A DNA stretch of 12,303 nucleotides from JAZDLO01 sp043801935 (GTDB taxonomy: Bacteria > Actinomycetota > Thermoleophilia > RBG-16-64-13), in the NCBI GenBank assembly GCA_043801935.1, contig JAZDLO010000149.1, positions 1 to 12,303 on the forward strand, read 5' to 3'. The translations under genes were made by a program, and so were the position numbers. The notes beneath the pieces were generated by a model. It was not told where the DNA came from. It worked only from the letters and a program-made list of their open reading frames with translations, and searched no databases. This document shows, piece by piece, positions 6,577 to 12,303 of the stretch (position 1 is the first letter of the stretch; every line of letters begins with the position of its first letter).

Positions 6577-8207
6577 TGCTGGGAATACTCGGAGGTCGGG
6601 TATACGACCCGGAGCACGGCGTTGAGGGCGACATCCGCGACATCTGGGTGAAAGACGGCCGGGTGGTCTCACCCGAGGAGGTGGACCGGGAGCGCGCTAC
6701 GATAATCGACGCCGGGGGCTTGGTGGTCATGCCGGGCGGCGTCGATATCCACAGTCACATCGCCGGGGGCAAAGTGAACGCAGGCCGGAAATACCGGCCG
6801 GAAGATCATCGCGGCACGGAGCGGGCGCGTGTGGACGGACTTCGTTCTGGATCCGGGCGGACGGTGGTGAGCACCCACCTGACCGGATACCTCTACTCGG
6901 AGATGGGCTACACAACGGTGATGGAAGCGGCCAGCCCTCCCCTGGTGGCTCGACATACGCACGAAGAGCTGGCGGATATCCCCAACCTGGACAAGGGCGC
7001 CTTCGTCGTCATGGGCAACAACCACTTCATCATGAAGTGCATCCGTGACGGCCGGCCGGACAAGGCGCGCGACTACGTGGCCTGGCTCCTGGGGGCGAGC
7101 AAGGGGTACGCCGTCAAGATCGTCAACCCGGGCGGCGTAGAGAACTGGAAATGGGGCCGCAACGTGGGGGAGCTGGACGACGAGGTCATCGGCTTTGGCG
7201 TCACTCCCCGCCAGATCGTGCAAACCCTGGCCCAGATCAGCGATGAACTGGGTCTCCCGCATGCTCCCCACATCCACGGGATCAACCTGGGTAGGAGCAC
7301 CAGTGGCCGCACCACTGTAGAGACCATCAATGCCCTCGAGGGGCTCCGAGGGCATTTCTGCCATCTGGAGTTCCTGAGCTACGGCCGGGGGACCGGCACC
7401 GTCCACATATCGGAAGCGGCCAAGGTGGCAGCCGCCGTCAACGCCCACCCGAACGTGACGGTGGACGTGGGGCAGGTGATCTTCGGCCCGGCCACCACCA
7501 TGACCTGCGACGGCCCCCTTCAGCATGGCTTGCACATGAGCACGCACGCAAAGTGGATCAACGGCGACGTGGAAGGCGAGACGGGAGGGGGGATCGTTCC
7601 CGTCCTGTACAAGCGCACGAACCCCATCCATTCAGTGATGTGGCTCACCGGGTTGGAGCTTTACCTGCTGATCCAGGATCCCTGGAGGGTCTTCCTCACC
7701 ACGGACCATCCGAATGCCGGTTGCTTCACCTGCTATCCGGAGGTCATCAGACTGCTGATGGATCGCGACTACCGGGCGCAGGCTCTTGAAGGCATCAACG
7801 CCCGGGCCCGCGGCCGGGCGCTGCTGCCGGAACTGGATCGCGAGTACTCCCTGTACGAGATAGCCATCATCAGTCGGGCCGGCCCGGCCCGGGCGTTGGG
7901 CTTGAAGAACAAGGGACACCTGGGTATCGGCGCCGATGCCGATATCGCCGTCTACCAGGAGGTGGACGACAAGGAGAAGATGTTCGCCCGTCCGCGGTAC
8001 GTCATCAAGGGCGGAGAGTTGGTGGCCGGGGATGGCAAGGTGATCCTTGATCGCCCGGGACGCACGTTCTGCGTCGCCCCACCCTACGACCCGGGGATCG
8101 AGGAGGACATCCGCGCACACTTCAAGGACACGTACACCGTATCGTTCGAGAACTATTCGGTGTCGTCGGGCACGTTGCCTCACGTAGAGTCCGTTGCCAC
8201 CGTGTGA
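6576..8207 (+). CDS. fwdA: Formylmethanofuran dehydrogenase/hydrolase subunit A (amidohydrolase)
   Basis: The subunit is a dinuclear-metal amidohydrolase that interconverts formate plus methanofuran and formyl-methanofuran. The 543-residue protein shows the HxH metal site DIHSH (His59, His61). Lys181 in AVKIVNPGG is the expected carboxylated lysine. PHAPHIHG (His229, His232, His234) follows, and then TTDHPN with catalytic Asp377. Motifs such as IISRAGPARALGL and KGHLGIGADADI resemble bacterial FhcA. ATG 6576 is preferred because GAGGCGG (6562-6568) lies seven bases upstream; GTG 6573 is an alternative one codon earlier. Either overlaps the fwdB stop. Unusually, two cysteines (383 and 386) sit just after the catalytic motif. 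Confidence 0.92.
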   Translation: MLGILGGRVYDPEHGVEGDIRDIWVKDGRVVSPEEVDRERATIIDAGGLVVMPGGVDIHSHIAGGKVNAGRKYRPEDHRGTERARVDGLRSGSGRTVVSTHLTGYLYSEMGYTTVMEAASPPLVARHTHEELADIPNLDKGAFVVMGNNHFIMKCIRDGRPDKARDYVAWLLGASKGYAVKIVNPGGVENWKWGRNVGELDDEVIGFGVTPRQIVQTLAQISDELGLPHAPHIHGINLGRSTSGRTTVETINALEGLRGHFCHLEFLSYGRGTGTVHISEAAKVAAAVNAHPNVTVDVGQVIFGPATTMTCDGPLQHGLHMSTHAKWINGDVEGETGGGIVPVLYKRTNPIHSVMWLTGLELYLLIQDPWRVFLTTDHPNAGCFTCYPEVIRLLMDRDYRAQALEGINARARGRALLPELDREYSLYEIAIISRAGPARALGLKNKGHLGIGADADIAVYQEVDDKEKMFARPRYVIKGGELVAGDGKVILDRPGRTFCVAPPYDPGIEEDIRAHFKDTYTVSFENYSVSSGTLPHVESVATV

Positions 8208-8219
8208 AGGAGGCCGCGC

Positions 8220-9197
8220 ATGGATGAGAGCGAGGGATACAAAGTCCAGAGTGACGCCCAGAAGGAGAAACCGGCGGTCTCAGTCGCTCTGAGCCGTGCC
8301 GGAGTGACCAACCTGCGTCGGATCATATCCATCGAGAAGGGAGACAAGGCCGAGCTCTTCTATGCCACTTTGGATCTTTTTGCAGATCTGGGTCATGAGC
8401 GGGCCGGCGTGCACATGTCCCGTTTCAGCGAAGTGGTGGAGGATCTGGCGGAAGGGTTGACCCGCAGGCCGTTTCCGGACATCGAGTCTCTCGCCGGCCG
8501 CATGGCTGAGCAGGTGATGGAGACTCAGGAAGCCCTTCGGGCCGAGGTCCGCATCAAAGCGCAGTCGCCACGAATGAAGCGCACACCCGTGACCGGCCGG
8601 CCCACGGAACAACTGTACACCCTCGTGGGGATCGCCGCGGCCACCCAGGCGTACACCCGTCGCCTGGTGGGGGTGGAAGTGAACGGACTCACCGTTTGTC
8701 CTTGTGCGCAGGGCCTGGTACGGGATCGATCATCGGATCTTCTCCAGGAGAGTGGTTTCAGCGAGGAAGAAGCCGACCGCATCCTGCGTATCGTGCCCAT
8801 CGCCTCGCACAACCAAAGGGGCAGGGGCACCCTGCTGGTGGGATCGGGTCAGCGCATACGTGCCGAGGAGCTTGTCGGCGTGGTGGAGCACTCCATGAGC
8901 TCCGAGATCTACGAGCTGCTCAAGCGGCCCGACGAGCTGTACGTGGTCGACAAGGCGCACCGCAACCCGCGGTTCGTGGAGGATGTGGTGCGCGAGATGC
9001 TGCGCGCGGTCATGGAGGTCTACCCCCATCTGCCCGCGGATACGTTCGTCCTGGCGCGGCAGGAGAACTTCGAGGGCATCCACGAGCATAACGCCTTCGC
9101 CGAGCGCTTCGGCACGTTAGGAGAGATCCGTCCGGAGGTGGCGGGGGAAGCATACGCGGCGCACCACACCAGTCTGGACGACTGGCTTTCGCCGTAA
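8220..9197 (+). CDS. mptA: GTP cyclohydrolase of the MptA/FolE2 family (H4MPT pterin synthesis)
   Basis: The enzyme opens GTP to begin pterin synthesis. MptA enzymes give dihydroneopterin 2',3'-cyclic phosphate; FolE2 enzymes give the triphosphate. The 325-residue protein has SRAGVTNLRR (25-34), resembling archaeal MptA openings. VCPCAQG (159-165) contains the catalytic metal-site Cys, and ASHNQRGRG carries His197. DTFVLARQENFEGIHEHNAFAERFG follows near the C-terminus. The MptA activity rather than FolE2 is inferred from the opening and the H4MPT context. AAGGAGG (8207-8213) lies six bases before the ATG. The gene sits between fwdA and a DHPS-like gene, putting cofactor synthesis inside the catabolic operon. 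The next gene starts one base after its stop. Confidence 0.88.
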   Translation: MDESEGYKVQSDAQKEKPAVSVALSRAGVTNLRRIISIEKGDKAELFYATLDLFADLGHERAGVHMSRFSEVVEDLAEGLTRRPFPDIESLAGRMAEQVMETQEALRAEVRIKAQSPRMKRTPVTGRPTEQLYTLVGIAAATQAYTRRLVGVEVNGLTVCPCAQGLVRDRSSDLLQESGFSEEEADRILRIVPIASHNQRGRGTLLVGSGQRIRAEELVGVVEHSMSSEIYELLKRPDELYVVDKAHRNPRFVEDVVREMLRAVMEVYPHLPADTFVLARQENFEGIHEHNAFAERFGTLGEIRPEVAGEAYAAHHTSLDDWLSP

Positions 9198-9198
9198 G

Positions 9199-10548
9199 AT
9201 GGTGGCGACCGCCTCGCCCGAATACCTGTTCGTGACCGGCAGACTGGCCGCCGACGCCCTGCAGGGCACCCTGCGCAGGCTGGAGCCGGACTTTGGCTAC
9301 GAGGTGGCCGTGTTGGACTATTCGGTGGCGGCGCTCATGCGTGCCGAGTGGATCGCCCAACGGCTGGCCGACGCCCGAGGCTGCAGGCAGGTAATGGTGC
9401 CGGGGCTCTGCCGCGGGGATATGTCCATCATAGAGAAGAAGTTAGGCGTCCCGGTCACCCGTGGACCCAAGGATCAGAAGGACCTGCCCGTCTTCTTCGG
9501 CAAGCAGCCGATCCGGGAGGGGTACGGTGAGTTCCACACCAAGATCCTGGCGGAGATCGTGGAGGCGTACCGGATGCCCTGGGAGGACATCCTGGCCCAG
9601 GCCGAGTACTACCGCAGGAACGGGGCCGACGTGATCGACCTGGGCTGCCCCCCCATGGAAGGGTTCCCGGGGGTGGCCCGGGTTGTGACCGGTCTGAAGG
9701 AACGGGGATTCGCGGTGAGCGTGGATACCTTCGACCTTGCCACCATCCGCGAGGCGGACGCGGCCGGCGTGGACCTGCTGCTGAGCGTGAATTCCCAGAA
9801 CATGGATATCGTCCCCGAGCTCACCTGCAAGGTGGTCGTCATCCCCGACTTCGGACACGGTCTCGAGTCGTTGGAGCGGAACCTCGCCCGCGTGGCCTCG
9901 TTCGGAGCCTCCTATGTCATCGACCCCATCCTCGACCCCCTCAGCTTCGGTTTTACCGCCTCCCTGGAGCGCTTTATCCAGACCAGACAGCGGCACCCGG
10001 AAGACGAGATCCTCATGGGGCTGGGCAATCTCACGGAGCTCACGGATGCGGACAGCACCGGCATCAACGCTCTCATGGCCGGGGTCATCACCGAGCTGGG
10101 GATCGATTACGTGCTGACCACCGAGGTGATCAGCTGGGCTCGGGGCTCGGTGCGAGAGCTGGATCTGGCCCGCAGGCTGATGTACTACGCGCACAAGAAC
10201 CGCGTCCTCCCCAAGTCTATCGACGACGGCCTGATCGCGCTCAAAGACCCGCCCTTCGAAACGTACTCCGAGGAGGAGTTGCGCGAGATACAGCACTTGG
10301 TGCGCGACCGGAACTACCGCGTCTTCGCCGATCGCGACTGGGTGTACGTGTTCAACCGGGACACCTTTCTCCGGGGCACCGACCCGGCTGAGCTCTACGA
10401 GCGGCTCGAAGAGCCGGACGTCGGCCATGCCTTCTATCTGGGGCGGGAACTGGAGCGGGCCGCCCTCGCCGTACAGCTGGGTAAGAAGTACACCCAGGAA
10501 ACGCCGTTGCGGTGGGGGTACCTGAGCCCGGAAACGGACGAGACGTGA
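9199..10548 (+). CDS. Dihydropteroate synthase-like protein (H4MPT biosynthesis)
   Basis: The 449-residue protein has two parts. Residues 1 to about 115 form an N-terminal domain (YLFVTGRLAADAL, GLCRGDMSIIEKKLGVPVTRGP) found only in this DHPS-related family. From about 115 a pterin-binding TIM barrel follows, with DVIDLGCPP (144-152) and then SVDTFDLATIREA. DPILDPLSFGFTASL, a GLGNLTELTDADSTGIN loop and a C-terminal GKKYTQETPLRWGYL also belong to it. The family is found in organisms that make H4MPT and probably joins the pterin to beta-RFAP, forming the pterin-to-arylamine bond; that activity is inferred. It differs from folate DHPS in size and in the extra domain. No clear ribosome binding site is visible; translation may depend on coupling to mptA. 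Confidence 0.85.
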   Translation: MVATASPEYLFVTGRLAADALQGTLRRLEPDFGYEVAVLDYSVAALMRAEWIAQRLADARGCRQVMVPGLCRGDMSIIEKKLGVPVTRGPKDQKDLPVFFGKQPIREGYGEFHTKILAEIVEAYRMPWEDILAQAEYYRRNGADVIDLGCPPMEGFPGVARVVTGLKERGFAVSVDTFDLATIREADAAGVDLLLSVNSQNMDIVPELTCKVVVIPDFGHGLESLERNLARVASFGASYVIDPILDPLSFGFTASLERFIQTRQRHPEDEILMGLGNLTELTDADSTGINALMAGVITELGIDYVLTTEVISWARGSVRELDLARRLMYYAHKNRVLPKSIDDGLIALKDPPFETYSEEELREIQHLVRDRNYRVFADRDWVYVFNRDTFLRGTDPAELYERLEEPDVGHAFYLGRELERAALAVQLGKKYTQETPLRWGYLSPETDET

Positions 10549-10558
10549 GAGTAGAGCG

Positions 10559-11686
10559 ATGGCGCGGGCCATAGGCATAGACCCGGGAACGGTGAGCTTT
10601 GACGTGTGCGGGCGCGATGGAGACCGCGTGTTCCTGGACGAGACCCTAGCTTCAACGGAGCTGTCCGCCGACCCGGGAAGGCTGGTACGGCTCTTACGTT
10701 CGGCCGGAGCCGTGGACATCATCGTGGGCCCGTCCGGGTACGGGTTGCCCTGGGTGGACGTGAGGGACGTTGGTCCCCAGGAGATCGCGCTGATGTTGCT
10801 GGGGGACGCGGGAGAGGGGCATGGCGGGACCATCGTGGCGGGTATGGGTGATCTGTTGCGGGCGCTGAAGGAGAGTGGAATGCCCATCTGCTTCTCCCCG
10901 GGGGTGGTGCAGCTTGCCTCCGTGCCCCGGCACCGCAAGGTCAACCGCATCGACATGGGTACGGCGGACAAGCTGTGCGCGGTCGCTCTCGGGGTGTGGG
11001 ACCACGCGCGTCGTCACGGAGTGGGCTATGACCAGGCCTCCTTCCTGTACGTGGAGATGGGCGGCGCCTTCACCGCCATGGCGGCGGTGGAAGACGGTAG
11101 AGTGATGGATGGTTCGGGCGGCACGTCCGGCGCCATGGGATATCGTTCGCTGGGGGCCATGGACGGGGAACTGGCATACCTCCTCGGTGGTTTCGCCAAA
11201 GAGAACCTTGCCTCCGGCGGCATGGCCTCGATAGCCGGGATCCCCGAGGGCTCGCCCGAGGGATTGATGGCGATGGTGCCCACCGTTGAGTCTGCGGCCC
11301 TGGCGTGGGAGGCGTATCTGGAGGATCTGGTGAAACGGGTGGCCGGTGAGATGACTGTGCTCGCCTCCCCCAGGGAGATCCTGCTTTCCGGCCGTTTGAG
11401 CAACATCCCGCAGATCCGTGGGGAAGTGGCGCGGCGGCTGTCTGCCTTCGCCCCCGTACGGCGGGTGGAAGGGTACGCGGTCGTCGCCAAAGAGGCGGCG
11501 CAGGGGGCGGCGCTGATAGGCCAGGGGCTGATGGGAGGTCCTCTGGCGGATCTGGTGGAGGCAATGGAGCTGCGGGCCGCCCGCGGCTCTGTGTTGGATC
11601 ATCTCTACGTTGGCGATGCTCAGGAGATCAGGGAGAGGTATCGGCCGTCTGAGTGCGCGTCGGCGCCTTTCTGGGAAAGGAGCTAG
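10559..11686 (+). CDS. DUF1464 family protein, ASKHA-fold (kinase-like)
   Basis: The 375-residue protein begins with AIGIDPGTVSFDV (4-16), the phosphate-1 motif of the acetate kinase/sugar kinase/Hsp70 fold. It has VEMGGAFTA (165-173), a second phosphate-type motif, then SGGTSGAMGYRSLG. LLSGRLSNIP (275-284) sits where ASKHA proteins bind adenosine, and AQGAALIGQGLMGG ends the core. DUF1464 proteins are annotated elsewhere as predicted butyrate kinases, but no butyrate genes are present here. Its place between H4MPT biosynthesis genes and ftr suggests phosphorylation of a cofactor intermediate or an ATP-dependent maturation role; this is inference. It starts 10 bases after the DHPS-like gene and lacks a strong ribosome binding site. 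Confidence 0.75.
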   Translation: MARAIGIDPGTVSFDVCGRDGDRVFLDETLASTELSADPGRLVRLLRSAGAVDIIVGPSGYGLPWVDVRDVGPQEIALMLLGDAGEGHGGTIVAGMGDLLRALKESGMPICFSPGVVQLASVPRHRKVNRIDMGTADKLCAVALGVWDHARRHGVGYDQASFLYVEMGGAFTAMAAVEDGRVMDGSGGTSGAMGYRSLGAMDGELAYLLGGFAKENLASGGMASIAGIPEGSPEGLMAMVPTVESAALAWEAYLEDLVKRVAGEMTVLASPREILLSGRLSNIPQIRGEVARRLSAFAPVRRVEGYAVVAKEAAQGAALIGQGLMGGPLADLVEAMELRAARGSVLDHLYVGDAQEIRERYRPSECASAPFWERS

Positions 11687-11692
11687 TTTCCC

Positions 11693-12303
11693 ATGCACAT
11701 CAATGGAGTGGAGATAGAAGACACGTTCGCCGAGGCGTTCGAGATGTGGGGGGCCCGGGCGGTGATAACCGCCCACAATCGCAAGTGGGCGCTCGAAGCC
11801 GCGCGCGCGGCCACCGGGTTCGCCACCTCCATCATCGGTTGTGGATGCGAGGCCGGGACGAACGATCTCGCAGCCGGGGAGGAGACCCCCGACGGCCGCC
11901 CGGGCGTGGCCGCGCTCTTCTTCACCATGTCGCGCCAGGGCATGGAGACACAGCTGCTCCTGCGGATAGGGCAGGGCGTGATGACCTCGACCACTTCGGC
12001 CTGCTACAACGGGCTGGACACCACGGACAAGGTCAAGGTGGGCGGCAAGCTACGGTACTTCGGCGACGGCTTCCAAAGCAGCAAGCTGCTGGATGGGAGA
12101 CGGCTGTGGCGGGTGCCGGTGATGGATGGTGAGTTCGTGGTCGAGGAGAGTCTCGGCGTGACCAAGGCCGTGGGCGGCGGCAACTTCTTCATCTTGGCCG
12201 AGGAACTCGAGGTGGCTTTGGCCGCCGCCGAAGCCGCGGTCGAGGCCATGCGCGCGGTGCCGGGCGTGATCATGCCCTTCCCGGGAGGCATCGTGCGCAG
12301 CGG
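11693..12303 (+). CDS. ftr: Formylmethanofuran:H4MPT formyltransferase, partial (right edge)
   Basis: The enzyme moves the formyl group between methanofuran and N5 of H4MPT. The visible 203 residues open with MHINGVEIEDTFAEAFEM. They include ETPDGRPGV, FFGDGF-like YFGDGFQSSKL, VMDGEFVVEESLG, KAVGGGNFF and MPFPGGIVRS, all strongly characteristic of Ftr. The wording (MDGEFVVE, VPGVIMPFPGG) resembles bacterial FhcD more than methanogen Ftr. About one third of the usual ~300 residues lies beyond the window. GAAAGGAG (11675-11682) precedes the ATG by 10 bases. In bacterial Fhc this protein is a complex subunit; the next gene may well be fwdC/fhcC, but that is outside the view. Confidence 0.93.
   Translation, partial: MHINGVEIEDTFAEAFEMWGARAVITAHNRKWALEAARAATGFATSIIGCGCEAGTNDLAAGEETPDGRPGVAALFFTMSRQGMETQLLLRIGQGVMTSTTSACYNGLDTTDKVKVGGKLRYFGDGFQSSKLLDGRRLWRVPVMDGEFVVEESLGVTKAVGGGNFFILAEELEVALAAAEAAVEAMRAVPGVIMPFPGGIVRS

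Noticed and set aside
5233..6672. Long open frame on the - strand opposite fwdD, fwdB and the start of fwdA
   Set aside because: It is the antisense shadow of strongly conserved Fwd genes in high-GC DNA; its translation is low in recognisable motifs and rich in Gly, His and Arg.
9442..10971. Long open frame on the - strand opposite the DHPS-like and DUF1464 genes
   Set aside because: Both + strand genes match families along their whole length; the antisense frame crosses their boundary and shows no family features.
11653..12132. Open frame on the + strand overlapping the start of ftr
   Set aside because: The neighbouring frame starting at 11693 encodes Ftr with clear motifs; this one is a shadow.
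1..12303. RNA genes, CRISPR arrays, insertion sequences or attachment sites
   Set aside because: Nothing of these kinds was seen; almost every base belongs to a conserved metabolic gene and spacers are very short.

Overview
The window is a dense, high-GC cluster for one-carbon transfer on tetrahydromethanopterin (H4MPT) and methanofuran (MFR). It looks bacterial rather than archaeal. It encodes an MtdA/MtdB-type NAD(P)-dependent methylene-H4MPT dehydrogenase, and the formyltransferase and FwdA subunits read like the bacterial FhcD and FhcA versions. Starts are often GTG, neighbouring genes overlap by one to a few bases, and strong GGAGG-type ribosome binding sites occur. The lineage cannot be fixed from this stretch. 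A deep-branching actinobacterial or similar anaerobe would fit, but that is a guess.

Layout. Bases 1-105 hold two adjacent GC-rich inverted repeats ahead of the first gene. A first + strand unit (106-2272) encodes an iron-sulfur flavoprotein (Isf-like), an AfpA/DmrB-type flavoprotein and beta-RFAP synthase (MptG), the committing enzyme of H4MPT biosynthesis. A DUF447 flavin-reductase-like gene (2267-2854) lies on the - strand, tail to tail with mptG. An 87-bp divergent intergenic region follows, with a palindromic GTATAC and a perfect inverted repeat. A long + strand operon then runs from 2942 past the right edge: mtdB, an ATP-grasp ligase, fwdD, fwdB, fwdA, mptA (GTP cyclohydrolase), a dihydropteroate-synthase-like gene, a DUF1464 ASKHA-fold kinase-like gene, and the first two thirds of ftr/fhcD.

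How it works together. FwdA, FwdB and FwdD (with FwdC presumably outside the window) interconvert CO2 and formyl-MFR. Ftr moves the formyl group to H4MPT. After the cyclohydrolase Mch (not seen here), MtdB interconverts methenyl- and methylene-H4MPT. MptA, the DHPS-like protein and MptG build the H4MPT cofactor. The ATP-grasp and DUF1464 proteins are candidates for unassigned cofactor-biosynthesis steps. Isf and AfpA form a plausible ferredoxin-linked electron-transfer or pterin-reduction pair.

The most notable point is that FwdB keeps the N-terminal Fe-S cysteines and the Cys that ligates Mo or W, and a separate FwdD is present. This suggests a genuine redox formylmethanofuran dehydrogenase inside an otherwise bacterial-type cluster, not the non-redox formyltransferase/hydrolase (Fhc) complex of aerobic methylotrophs. 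No RNA genes, insertion sequences or CRISPR arrays were seen, and no gene-free stretch exceeds about 110 bases.
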